Of a stretch of DNA of 64,000 bases, positions 24,746 to 33,671 are shown in pieces. Made by a program: the position numbers and the translations under genes. This stretch comes from Xanthocytophaga flava (GTDB taxonomy: Bacteria; Bacteroidota; Bacteroidia; Cytophagales; 172606-1). Each line of letters begins with the position of its first letter. Positions within the stretch are counted from its first letter, which is position 1. The notes beneath the pieces are model-generated. The model had not been told where the DNA came from. It made no database searches and saw nothing but the letters and a program-made list of their open reading frames with translations. Location: NCBI GenBank assembly GCA_030068525.1, contig JASJOS010000005.1:1-64000 (forward strand), written 5' to 3'.

Positions 24746-27565
24746 CTATTTTCCAGACGCAACATTCTCTCCCGCACTATATTGCAACGTCAAAACAATA
24801 AATAGTGGTTTTCCGCCAGACTTATCATTCTTAAATACATAATATACATCATGAATACCCTGAGTAGGGGTAAGTTTGGCTTTGACCATATCAGGCGTAA
24901 ATGAAGTCCCTGTAATTGGTGCATCTTTAGGTACTATAGCGGAACTTTGTCCAATCATCGGTCCTGTTGGGGAATCCAGATGCACTTCAATAACCCCTCC
25001 GGCAGCATTTAATTGTTGGACAGGAGCACTTACAACAAAAGTAACCTGATCTATACTAGTCAGATCAGTCTTGCTAAATCCAATGTAGTTATCAGGTGCC
25101 ATAGCAATTACCATTTCAACAGGTGGCTCAGGAAGCTTAAATTTCTGAACCCCTCCTGATTTATCTGCATTGCCAGCAGGAACAGATGGATTACGCAATA
25201 CCAGTACATCTTCTGCACTGGCAGATGGTACGCCATTGGCACCTTTATCTTTATAAGCGGCCCGAATGATAAAAGCTCCCTGATCATTACCAGTAGTAAC
25301 TTTAGGAGTATAACTTCCTTTTACAGGTAAAGACACTGCGGCGGCTTTGGTGTCTCCCAGACTAAGCACATACTGCACAATCTCCCTGGCATCTGAAACA
25401 GATAATTGCGGATGTGCAGGCATAACTGCATCTCCCCAAACACCACCACCACCCTGTACTACTTTGGTAGTTAAGCGGTCTGCCGCCTGAGGGTCGCCTT
25501 TGTACTTTTGTGCAACTAACTGATAAGCAGGCCCTACAGATTTTTTATCTACAAAATGGCAAGATCTACAATCATTGGCATCCATCAGTTTTTTACCAGT
25601 AGCTAACGAAGCAGAAGCTTCAGCAGTACGATGGCCAGCCTCGATTTCTACAGGATCTACTCCATCTTTCAGATAATCTATGGTCACAGCTACCTGAGCA
25701 GGTAAAATCTTTCCATTAGCCAGGCTGCCATCTTCTTTATCTGTTACAGCAACGGCGTATTCGAATGGCTTATTGGGGAAATAAAATGACCGATTTCCCT
25801 TATTCATAGAAAAAGTGAGTTTAGGTGCTTCATTTCCAGCAACAATCTCCATTGAACGGATAGAGGGTTCACCTTTACCATCTGATACAGTAAGTACCAC
25901 GTTATACACACCTGGCTTTGTGAAAGTATATGTAGGGTTAGACTCTTTAAATGTCTGTATAGCTATTCCCTTTTTGTCTGTAATAGTCCAGTCATATGTT
26001 AGAGCATCGCGATCATAATCCTGTGTTCCTTCTGAAGAAAACTTAACAGCCAGAGGAGTGGCTCCTATTTTCTTATCGACGGTAGCTTCCACGATAGGTT
26101 TCCGATTACCACCATTGTACTCAATCCGTACTAACCGAGCATCGTCATTGCCTTGAAACCACCCAGTTCCATATTCCAGCATATACAAGTCACCTTCTGG
26201 TCCAAACTCCAGTTCAATCGGATTCGAAAATTTGTGTGATGGCATAAAAGGTTCTGTACGCAGATAATTTCCATCTTCATCCAATGTCACAGCTAAAATC
26301 CATCCCCGCATCCATTCGTAGATAAATAGTTTGCCATTATAATAATCAGGAAAGGCTCGTTTGGCAGTACGAAAATCATCTTTATAATAGACAGGGCCTG
26401 CCATAGCACTACGTCCTCCTTTACCCAATTGAGGAAAAAGAATTGACTCATTGGCAGGATACCAAATCATAGCATTCTGGGCAGGAGGTAACTCAGTAAG
26501 TCCGGTGTTGTTAGGAGAATTATTAACAGGTTTGGTAGGATCAAAAGGAGAGCCAGATTTTCCGGTAGCAAAATCATAATCCCAAAAAGGCTTATTATTT
26601 CCCTGAAAATAAGGCCAGCCAAAATTACCTGGTTGTTTTGCTTGATTAAATTCATCGTGACCTCTGGCTCCCCGCCCGGTAGAATCTACCCCGGAATCAG
26701 CTCCTACATCCCCCCAATACAAATAGCCAGTCTTTTTATCTACTGAAATACGATAGGGATTACGATGACCCATCGTATAAATTTCAGAACGGGTCTTGGC
26801 AGTACCTTTGGGAAACAAATTACCTTCCGGAACAGTATAACTACCATCTGGTTCCGGATGAATACGAAGTACTTTTCCACGTAAGTCATTGGTATTGCCA
26901 GACGATTTCTGCGCATCCCAGGGACTACGCCCTGGTCGTTCATCCAAAGGGCTAAATCCTGTTGCCCGTGGACTAGTATTATCTCCAGTAGAAAGAAACA
27001 AGTTCCCGTTTCCATCAAATGCCATAGATCCTCCTGTATGGCAACATTGTTCCCTTTGTGTGGCAACATGGAGAATAACCTTCTTTGAATCCAGAACCAG
27101 TTCATCCCCTCTCAGTTCATATCTGGCTAATATATTCTCTGATGTTTCTCCGGCAGGTGAATAATAAAGATACAACCAATGATTCTGTTCAAAGCCTGGA
27201 TCGAGGGTTAATCCTAGCAATCCATCCTCAGCTTCTGTTTGCTTTCCTTCCTTATCTGTGTATTTTGTACTTACAGGTATTGTTGTAATCACTTTTACCT
27301 GCTTTGTATCTGGACTATATAGCTTTACATTCCCTTTTCGCTCTATAAACAAAACTCTTCCATCACGTAAAGGAGCCATTTCCATAGGTTCATCCAGCTT
27401 TTCTGCCAGAACAATCTTGGTAAAACGATTCTCTTCAGGAGGAGTAGGCTGTACTACATTGTGACTGGTTTCTGGCTTGGAATGATAGTTCCATAAACCC
27501 AGAACAATAATACCTGGGAAGGCCATCCGCGTAATTGACCATAGAGAGAGAGTATAATTGGTCAT
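24746..27565 (-). CDS. PQQ-type sugar dehydrogenase fused to PKD, cytochrome c and CBM6-like domains
   Basis: 939 residues, first gene of the sugar operon. A hydrophobic N-terminal helix (about 12-24) precedes a six-bladed sorbosone/glucose dehydrogenase propeller (about 45-480; MAPLRDGRVLFIERKG, GLLGLTLDPGF, LYLYYS, GHRNPYRI, GDVGADSG). A PKD domain follows (about 488-578; YDWTITDK, GVYNVVLTVSDG). Next comes a cytochrome c domain with CRSCH near residue 664 and a Met ligand in VMPAHPQLS. The C-terminal 190 residues resemble a CBM6 beta-sandwich (EVHLDSPTG, GIHDVYYVF). Role: oxidises sugars in the periplasm or at the cell surface and passes electrons to its own haem. The divergent Nudix regulator starts 169 bases upstream. 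Confidence 0.9.
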   Translation of the reverse strand: MTNYTLSLWSITRMAFPGIIVLGLWNYHSKPETSHNVVQPTPPEENRFTKIVLAEKLDEPMEMAPLRDGRVLFIERKGNVKLYSPDTKQVKVITTIPVSTKYTDKEGKQTEAEDGLLGLTLDPGFEQNHWLYLYYSPAGETSENILARYELRGDELVLDSKKVILHVATQREQCCHTGGSMAFDGNGNLFLSTGDNTSPRATGFSPLDERPGRSPWDAQKSSGNTNDLRGKVLRIHPEPDGSYTVPEGNLFPKGTAKTRSEIYTMGHRNPYRISVDKKTGYLYWGDVGADSGVDSTGRGARGHDEFNQAKQPGNFGWPYFQGNNKPFWDYDFATGKSGSPFDPTKPVNNSPNNTGLTELPPAQNAMIWYPANESILFPQLGKGGRSAMAGPVYYKDDFRTAKRAFPDYYNGKLFIYEWMRGWILAVTLDEDGNYLRTEPFMPSHKFSNPIELEFGPEGDLYMLEYGTGWFQGNDDARLVRIEYNGGNRKPIVEATVDKKIGATPLAVKFSSEGTQDYDRDALTYDWTITDKKGIAIQTFKESNPTYTFTKPGVYNVVLTVSDGKGEPSIRSMEIVAGNEAPKLTFSMNKGNRSFYFPNKPFEYAVAVTDKEDGSLANGKILPAQVAVTIDYLKDGVDPVEIEAGHRTAEASASLATGKKLMDANDCRSCHFVDKKSVGPAYQLVAQKYKGDPQAADRLTTKVVQGGGGVWGDAVMPAHPQLSVSDAREIVQYVLSLGDTKAAAVSLPVKGSYTPKVTTGNDQGAFIIRAAYKDKGANGVPSASAEDVLVLRNPSVPAGNADKSGGVQKFKLPEPPVEMVIAMAPDNYIGFSKTDLTSIDQVTFVVSAPVQQLNAAGGVIEVHLDSPTGPMIGQSSAIVPKDAPITGTSFTPDMVKAKLTPTQGIHDVYYVFKNDKSGGKPLFIVLTLQYSAGENVASGK

Positions 27566-27648
27566 AAAAAAGAATTAAATATGAAAGATAAACAGGTGTT
27601 AGAACTGGAGATTGTAATCGTTATAAGGCAAGAAGTTGACTCAGAAAA

Positions 27649-27727
27649 TTTTTATTGCGTACTTAATACACAATAATACTAAAAAATATAGAATGTATTA
27701 GTTACGCAATAAAAAATATTAGATTTG
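27649..27727. promoter_or_regulatory. Paired inverted operator and -7 element between the sugar operon and its putative regulator
   Basis: TTTTTATTGCGTA (27649-27661) is repeated as its exact reverse complement at 27703-27715; the similarity continues inward with two mismatches followed by TAATACA on both arms. The left arm is itself a 19-bp pseudo-palindrome (27655-27673: TTG.GTA...TAC.CAA). A perfect -7 element TAGATTTG (27720-27727) lies just after the right arm and 6 bases before the regulator ATG. Position and symmetry fit an operator bound by the regulator itself. Confidence 0.6.
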
Positions 27728-27733
27728 TTCAGT

Positions 27734-28507
27734 ATGAATGTAACAACAGAACTACACGACTTCATTTTTAATGGCCATCTTAATTACGTTCCACATCTAT
27801 CAATAGACTGTGCAGTGTTTGGATTTCATGACAATCAATTAAAGATTCTGCTTTTGCGGTCAAAATATCTGGATGGATGGGCGTTACCAGGTGGACATAT
27901 ACAGAGGAATGAACACATTGACATAGCAGCACAACGTATTTTGAAAGAACGAACTGGTCTGGATAAAATATTTTTGAAGCAGTACCAGACATTTGGAGAT
28001 CCGGATCGTCTGAAAACGCAAAGTAGTCAGTATTTTCTCAATGCAGTGCAATTACCTATACCACCGAACAACTGGTTAATGGAAAGAATTGTATCCATTG
28101 GATACTATGCCTTGGTAGAGTTTTCAAAAGCAACTCCAACACCTGACCTTTTTACAGAAGAATGTGACTGGTGGGATATTCATCAGCTACCTGCACTAAT
28201 TTTTGACCATGACCACATGGTAGACCTGGCATTACAGACACTTCAAGCCCAATTACATTACCAACCTATTGGGTATAATCTGCTTCCGGATAAGTTTACT
28301 ATGCCTGAATTACAGAAACTTTACGAAACAATATTAGACAAACCCCTGGATCGCCGCAATTTCCAAAAGAAAATAATGGGATTGGGTATTTTAGAAAAGT
28401 TAGAAGAACGAAAAAGTGTAGGGCCACATAAATCACCTTATTACTATAGATTTAATGAAAAGAATTATCAGGAAGCCCTCACTGAAGGTCTTTCCTTTGG
28501 ATTTTAA
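27734..28507 (+). CDS. Nudix-domain transcriptional regulator (NrtR/AraR-like)
   Basis: 257 residues from ATG 27734 (an upstream in-frame TTG overlaps the -7 element). Residues 20-150 form a Nudix domain and the C-terminal 80 residues a winged-helix DNA-binding domain (KLYETILDKPLDRRNFQKKI, then the wing GPHKSPYYYRF), the architecture of NrtR-type regulators, which in Bacteroidota include sugar-responsive AraR. The Nudix box reads GGHIQRNEHIDIAAQ then RILKERTGL: two of the three acidic residues of the catalytic REUxEE core are lost, so it most likely senses a ligand without hydrolysing it. It is divergent from the sugar operon and upstream of a second ThuA gene, so it probably controls both. 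Confidence 0.85.
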   Translation: MNVTTELHDFIFNGHLNYVPHLSIDCAVFGFHDNQLKILLLRSKYLDGWALPGGHIQRNEHIDIAAQRILKERTGLDKIFLKQYQTFGDPDRLKTQSSQYFLNAVQLPIPPNNWLMERIVSIGYYALVEFSKATPTPDLFTEECDWWDIHQLPALIFDHDHMVDLALQTLQAQLHYQPIGYNLLPDKFTMPELQKLYETILDKPLDRRNFQKKIMGLGILEKLEERKSVGPHKSPYYYRFNEKNYQEALTEGLSFGF

Positions 28508-28561
28508 AATTGTATTCTCAGTTATAACCCACATTAGTAAACTACTTACTTACAGACTCGT

Positions 28562-29434
28562 ATGAAACCACTCACACGTTTTTTGCAATCAGTTTTACAT
28601 TTATGTATTTACCTTCTTACAGGCCTTGGTCTAATTCAGGCTCAAACAGGAACTTCCAAATTCAAAGTAATTGCCTTTTATACAGCGAAGAATGATCAGG
28701 CACACATCAGTTTTGTTCATGAAGCCAATAAGTGGTTTCCTCAAATGGCAGACAAATACAATTTTACCTACGATACTACTTCCAACTGGGACAATCTAAA
28801 TGAACATTTTTTATCTGGCTATCAGGTAGTATTGTTTCTGGACACACGACCTGAACTACCTGCCCAGCGGGATGCATTCCAGAAATACATGGAAAATGGA
28901 GGTGCCTGGATGGGTTTTCACTTTGCAGGTTTTGCTCTAACCCCTTCTACCTATCCCCAAAACTGGGACTGGTATCATAACACATTTCTTGGTTCAGGAT
29001 CATATAGTAGTAATACATGGCGGCCTACTTCAGCTGTATTACGCCTAGAAAAACCGAAACACCCTGCTGTCAAAAATTTGCCTGTTACTTTCAAATCTTC
29101 TCCCAATGAATGGTATCGCTGGAGCAATGACTTACGAAAAAATCCTGATATTGATATACTATTATCTATTGATTCAACAAGCTTTCCTCTAGGTACAGGG
29201 CCTAAGCCTCATGAGATATGGCATAGTGGATACTATCCTGTAGTGTGGACAAATAAAAAGTATAGGATGCTCTATCTTAATATGGGTCACAATGATATAG
29301 ATTATGAGCATGGCACCAATAAGGAGTTATCCTTTACCTTTGCCAATGAGACACAAAACAAGTTGATTATAGACGGACTATTGTGGTTGGGCAGCTCTGG
29401 AAATAAGTCTGCTATCAGAAATAAGAAAAAATGA
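28562..29434 (+). CDS. ThuA-like exported protein (copy 2)
   Basis: 290 residues with a signal peptide (hydrophobic residues 10-26, cleavage after IQAQ). The body follows the ThuA fold: FKVIAFYTAKNDQAHISF, a HFLSGYQVVLFLDT strand, NGGAWMGFHFAGFA and VVWTNKKYRMLYLNMGHND. It is more divergent than the anchored copy at 22738-23601. It starts 54 bases after the regulator gene, so the two are probably cotranscribed, and it brings the ThuA count of this neighbourhood to two. Likely acts in the periplasm on the same sugar pathway (inference). Confidence 0.85.
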   Translation: MKPLTRFLQSVLHLCIYLLTGLGLIQAQTGTSKFKVIAFYTAKNDQAHISFVHEANKWFPQMADKYNFTYDTTSNWDNLNEHFLSGYQVVLFLDTRPELPAQRDAFQKYMENGGAWMGFHFAGFALTPSTYPQNWDWYHNTFLGSGSYSSNTWRPTSAVLRLEKPKHPAVKNLPVTFKSSPNEWYRWSNDLRKNPDIDILLSIDSTSFPLGTGPKPHEIWHSGYYPVVWTNKKYRMLYLNMGHNDIDYEHGTNKELSFTFANETQNKLIIDGLLWLGSSGNKSAIRNKKK

Positions 29435-29499
29435 GTTGTGCCAACTGTCTTTCCTTGATAGTATAGTACCAACCAAAAATACCGGGAAATAAATAAAAG

Positions 29500-29546
29500 A
29501 GAATCCCATAGACAGTTTGAATATGATGAATTGTCTATGGGATTCT
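29500..29546 (-). terminator. Terminator of the E1 dehydrogenase gene
   Basis: AGAATCCCATAGACA pairs perfectly over 15 bp with bases 29532-29546 around a 17-base loop. Read on the minus strand it is followed by TCTTTTATTTATTT, so it mainly serves the minus-strand gene; it may also end the ThuA transcript. Confidence 0.8.
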
Positions 29547-29564
29547 TGTTGAGTATTATAAAAA

Positions 29565-31556
29565 TTAATAAGCTAATAATTTCTTAATCTTTTCCTCCAT
29601 ACGTTTTCGGGGTAGAAAGTTTTTCTCCAATACAGGAGAAAACGGTACTGCTGTATCCAGACTGCCTTCACGCATAACAGGTGCATCCAGATACATAAAA
29701 CAATTTTCACCTATCCAGGCAGCAATCTCCGCTCCGATTCCTCCTGAAAGTGTGTCTTCATGTACCACCAAGACGCGGCCTGTCTTTTGGACACTCTTTG
29801 CTACGGCTTCTTTGTCCCAGGGCAATAAAGTACGCAGATCAATGATATCAACAGAAACAGCTTTTCCTAGCTCAGCAATAATTTCTTTTGCCCAGTGCAC
29901 ACACAATCCATAGGTTACAATGGTCAGATCCTCCCCTTCACTTACTAAGGCAGCTTTTCCAATAGGTACTGTATAGTATTCTTCAGGGACTGGACCAGAA
30001 ATAGATCGGTAAAGATATTTATGCTCAAAGTATAAATAAGGATTAGGATCAGCTAAGGCAGCATTTAATAATCCTTTGGCATCATAGGGATTGGATGGAT
30101 AGACAACCTTTAATCCAGGAGTGTGAAAGAACCACGCTTCATTAGACTGAGAATGAAAGGGACCTGCCGCAGTATTAGCCCCGGTAGGCATTCGTACAAC
30201 CACATCTGCATTTTGTCCCCAGCGATAATGGCTCTTCGCAAGATTATTGACAATCTGATTAAATCCACTGGTTACAAAATCGGCAAACTGCATTTCCACC
30301 ATAGCCTTATATCCTTTGATAGATAAACCCAATGAAGCACCTAAAATTGCAGATTCACACAAGGGTGTATTACGAACTCGTTCTTTACCAAACTTACTTA
30401 CAAATCCATCTGTAATTTTAAATACGCCACCATAATCTGCAATATCCTGCCCCATAAGTACCAGTTCCGGAAACTGTTCCATACTTTGCCGCAATGATTC
30501 GGAAATGGCATCAATAAATCGGATTGACCGCTCACCTGTTGAAGGATTCTCATTAGAAGGGCTCCCTGAAGTGACGGGAGAATAATACATATCTGCCAGT
30601 TCTTCTTCTGTATCTACCACAACTTCAGGAAGATCAAAAACCACAGATAATGCCTGTTCTATCTCCTGTCGAATGTCTTGGCGTACTTTCTCGATTTGAT
30701 CAATTGTCAAAATATTTTGTTCCAGTAAATATTTCTCATAATTCAAAACCGGGTCTTTTTTTCCCCATTCCTCAAAAAGCTCCTGAGGAACATACTTCGT
30801 ACCAGATGCTTCTTCATGTCCCCTCATTCGGAAGGTCAAGGCTTCCAGCAAAATCGGACGAGGTCTTTTTCGCAGATTACGCGACAGTTGCTGTACCATA
30901 TCATATACTTCAAGGACATTATTGCCATCTACCTGAAATGCATCCATTCCGTAACCAATTCCTTTATCGATAAAGGAACGACATCTGAACTGTTCGTTGT
31001 TGGGTGTAGAAAGGCCATATCCATTATTCTCCACTAAAAAAATAACAGGCAGATCCCATACAGCTGCTACATTTAAGGCCTCATGGAAATCACCTTCACT
31101 TGCACCACCATCGCCACTAAATACCAGAGTAACCTTTGGATTTCCAGCCAGTTTATCTGCCAGAGCTATTCCATCAGCAACAGCTAACTGAGGACCTAGG
31201 TGAGAAATCATACCAATAATGTATTCATTATGCGTCCCAAAGTGAAAAGACCTATCTCTTCCCTTGGTGTATCCATCCTTCTTTCCCTGCCATTGTGCGA
31301 ACAATTTAGGTAACGGACAATTACGCACTGTAAATACTCCCAGATTGCGATGCAAGGGTAATACATATTCATCTGATTCTAGTGCAGCAGTAGCCCCTAC
31401 AGCAATAGCTTCCTGGCCTATACCCGAAAACCATTTTGAAACACGATTCTGCCGGAGCAAAATCAGCATTTTTTCCTCTATTAGCCTAGGTTTTACCAAA
31501 GCATGATAGAGGTCACGTAATATATCATCAGAGTAATGCTTGCGGTCAAATTTCAT
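29565..31556 (-). CDS. 2-oxoacid dehydrogenase E1 component, alpha and beta subunits fused
   Basis: 663 residues combining both E1 halves. The alpha half (about 1-320) has the thiamine diphosphate motif from SGDGGASEGDF to ENNGYG and the loop GMISHLGPQL. The beta half (about 345-663) has ESLRQSMEQFPELVLMGQDIADYGG, VEMQFADF, and a transketolase C-terminal domain (LTIVTYG, VDIIDLRTLLPWD, HEDTLSGGIGAEIAAW). Together they decarboxylate a 2-oxoacid (branched-chain or similar) and acylate the lipoyl E2. Fused E1 proteins of this length are normal in Bacteroidota. No E2 or E3 gene is adjacent, so the substrate cannot be fixed from context. Monocistronic. Confidence 0.93.
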   Translation of the reverse strand: MKFDRKHYSDDILRDLYHALVKPRLIEEKMLILLRQNRVSKWFSGIGQEAIAVGATAALESDEYVLPLHRNLGVFTVRNCPLPKLFAQWQGKKDGYTKGRDRSFHFGTHNEYIIGMISHLGPQLAVADGIALADKLAGNPKVTLVFSGDGGASEGDFHEALNVAAVWDLPVIFLVENNGYGLSTPNNEQFRCRSFIDKGIGYGMDAFQVDGNNVLEVYDMVQQLSRNLRKRPRPILLEALTFRMRGHEEASGTKYVPQELFEEWGKKDPVLNYEKYLLEQNILTIDQIEKVRQDIRQEIEQALSVVFDLPEVVVDTEEELADMYYSPVTSGSPSNENPSTGERSIRFIDAISESLRQSMEQFPELVLMGQDIADYGGVFKITDGFVSKFGKERVRNTPLCESAILGASLGLSIKGYKAMVEMQFADFVTSGFNQIVNNLAKSHYRWGQNADVVVRMPTGANTAAGPFHSQSNEAWFFHTPGLKVVYPSNPYDAKGLLNAALADPNPYLYFEHKYLYRSISGPVPEEYYTVPIGKAALVSEGEDLTIVTYGLCVHWAKEIIAELGKAVSVDIIDLRTLLPWDKEAVAKSVQKTGRVLVVHEDTLSGGIGAEIAAWIGENCFMYLDAPVMREGSLDTAVPFSPVLEKNFLPRKRMEEKIKKLLAY

Positions 31557-31775
31557 ATAGGTAAAACAATAGCGTATCGCAAATGTGCAAATGTTTTTTA
31601 GAAATTCAATTCTGATACTTTTCTGAAGTATGAGCTATAAGAAATTACTACTTTAACGGTTCATTTGTTTATATTCATAATTTTCAATTTCTTTCGGACT
31701 GTACAACCTTTTCAACATATAAGGGTTTAGCAGTATAGGTTGCCTGAATACAATCTTAAAACCAACGAAATTATC

Positions 31776-33017
31776 ATGATTCATTATCAAAATTTTATAT
31801 TAGACAATGGCTTACAGGTGTATGTACATGAAGATCATAGTACACCCATGGCAGCGGTAAATATACTTTATAATGTGGGATCAAGAGACGAAGATGAAAA
31901 CCGAACAGGGTTTGCACATCTTTTTGAACATCTCATGTTTGGTGGTAGTAAACACATTCCATCCTATGATGAACCTCTGCAGTTAGTAGGCGGTGAAAAC
32001 AACGCTTTCACTTCTCCTGACATCACCAATTATTATATCACATTGCCAGCAGCCAATATTGAAACGGCTTTCTGGCTTGAAAGTGATCGGATGCTGAGTC
32101 TTTCTTTTGATCCAAAAGTGTTGGAAATTCAGCAAAAAGTAGTGATAGAGGAGTTCAAACAGCGATATTATAACCAACCATATGGAGATGTTTGGTTAAA
32201 ACTTCGGCCACTAGCCTATCAGGTACATCCCTATCGATGGGCTACCATCGGGAAAGACATTTCTCATATAGAACAAGCAACCCTGCAAGATGTTCAGGAT
32301 TTCTTTTACAAGTATTATCTCCCAAACAATGCCATTCTGGTTGTTGCTGGAGATATAACACTGGAACAAGTAAAGCAGTTGTGCAAAAAATGGTTTAAAC
32401 CTATTCCCGCTGGAAAATCCTATGTTCGGGAGTTACCTAAAGAGCCTCTACAAACTGCTGAACGAAAACTGAAAGTAGAGGCTTCTGTCCCTTTGAATGC
32501 CATTTATAAGGCGTTTCATATTGCAGGAAAAACAGATGTATCGGCCTATTTCAATGCAGATCTTCTTAGCGATATCCTGGGGAGAGGAAAGTCATCCCGC
32601 TTGTATGATAATCTGGTTAAGGAGCAGAAACTTTTCAGCAACATCTCCGCCTATACTCTTAATTCTATAGATCCTGGCCTAATGGTAATTCAGGGGCAGA
32701 TCAATGGTGGTATTTCCTTGGAAAAAGCGGATGCGGCTATTCAGGAAATTATAGAGGAAATAGTAGCAGATGGCATTCCAGAAGCAGAGGTAACCAAAGT
32801 AAAGAACCAGGCAGAATCCTCTCTGATATATTCAGAAGTAGAACTTCTTAATCGGGCCATGAATCTCGCCTTTTATGCCAACATGGGAGATGTTGAAGAG
32901 GTCAATCGGGAGACAGAACGAATCGAAGCTATCACACCTGCCACCCTTCATCAAATGGCAATCGAAACATTAAAACCTGAAAATACTTCTACGCTACATT
33001 ATATTGCCACACAATAA
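31776..33017 (+). CDS. M16-family zinc metallopeptidase
   Basis: 413 residues from ATG 31776; this start is preferred to the TTG 36 bases upstream because family members begin shortly before the FxLDNGL strand. The inverse zinc motif HLFEH (about residue 49) with EEFKQR roughly 75 residues later supplies the ligands HxxEH and Glu. The C-terminal half (DILGRGKSSRLYDNLVKEQ) is the normal non-catalytic M16 repeat. There is no signal peptide, so it is predicted cytoplasmic, unlike the periplasmic M16 proteins often seen in this phylum. Many family members occur as pairs with an inactive partner; here no second M16 gene follows and a terminator lies 3 bases after the stop. Confidence 0.93.
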   Translation: MIHYQNFILDNGLQVYVHEDHSTPMAAVNILYNVGSRDEDENRTGFAHLFEHLMFGGSKHIPSYDEPLQLVGGENNAFTSPDITNYYITLPAANIETAFWLESDRMLSLSFDPKVLEIQQKVVIEEFKQRYYNQPYGDVWLKLRPLAYQVHPYRWATIGKDISHIEQATLQDVQDFFYKYYLPNNAILVVAGDITLEQVKQLCKKWFKPIPAGKSYVRELPKEPLQTAERKLKVEASVPLNAIYKAFHIAGKTDVSAYFNADLLSDILGRGKSSRLYDNLVKEQKLFSNISAYTLNSIDPGLMVIQGQINGGISLEKADAAIQEIIEEIVADGIPEAEVTKVKNQAESSLIYSEVELLNRAMNLAFYANMGDVEEVNRETERIEAITPATLHQMAIETLKPENTSTLHYIATQ

Positions 33018-33019
33018 CA

Positions 33020-33050
33020 AATGCCCCTTGTGTAAGGGGCATTTTCTTTA
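33020..33050. terminator. Terminator between convergent M16 and thioesterase genes
   Basis: AATGCCCCTT (33020-33029) pairs with AAGGGGCATT (33034-33043) around GTGT, followed by TTCTTT. Confidence 0.85.
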
Positions 33051-33569
33051 TTCTTTTATATCAAAAATTGCTTTCAGTTCATTAGCATCATTAGGAGTCA
33101 TACGTCCAGCAAGAATCAACCGTAACTGGCGTCTGCGTAAGGCGCCTTCATATAACGAATTTTCTGCCTCTGTTTCAGGAACTGCCTCTGGCACTGTAGT
33201 TGGTTTGCCATCCTTATCCAAAGCAACAAATGTAAAAAAAGCTTTATTAGTAGCCAGCTTCCGACGATTAGGAATATTCTCCGTCCAAGCCTCAATATAC
33301 ACTTCCATAGATGTATTAAAGGCACGGGTAACCTGTGCTCTTAGCGTTACGACATCTCCCACCTTAATAGGTTCTGAGAAAGAAATATTATCTACAGAAG
33401 CAGTTACAACAATAGCACTGGCATGTCGCTGAGCGGCAATCGCAGCCACTATATCCATCCAGTACATAAGCCATCCTCCCATCAGATTATTCAAACCGTT
33501 GGTATGATTGGGAAATACCATCTCGGTCATCGTGGTAAGTGACTCTTTAACAATTTTTTTCTCTGTCAT
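33048..33569 (-). CDS. Acyl-CoA thioesterase, hotdog fold (YciA/BFIT type)
   Basis: 173 residues. The hotdog signature is FPNHTNGLNNLMGGWLMYWMDIVAAIAAQRHA, with the conserved Asn, Gly-Gly and Asp, followed by VTASVDNISFSEPIKVGD and the strand TNKAFFTFVALDKDGKP. The C-terminal 45 residues, rich in Glu and Arg, are a helical tail typical of this subgroup. It hydrolyses acyl-CoA esters in the cytoplasm; chain-length preference is not readable. It lies 102 bases downstream of the DUF6089 gene on the same strand but with a terminator in between, so it is probably its own unit. Confidence 0.92.
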   Translation of the reverse strand: MTEKKIVKESLTTMTEMVFPNHTNGLNNLMGGWLMYWMDIVAAIAAQRHASAIVVTASVDNISFSEPIKVGDVVTLRAQVTRAFNTSMEVYIEAWTENIPNRRKLATNKAFFTFVALDKDGKPTTVPEAVPETEAENSLYEGALRRRQLRLILAGRMTPNDANELKAIFDIKE

Positions 33570-33622
33570 TTAGAAGGCCATTTAATATGGACACGAAGGT
33601 AAAATGATTTATACCCAAAAAA

Positions 33623-33652
33623 AAGGCAGCCTGTATTTATCCAGACTGCCTT
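33623..33652 (-). terminator. Terminator of the DUF6089 barrel gene
   Basis: AAGGCAG...CTGCCTT stem with a CTG/CAG inner extension and a 7-base loop; on the minus strand it is followed by a run of eight T's. Confidence 0.8.
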
Positions 33653-33671
33653 GTATAATATGTTTATTATA

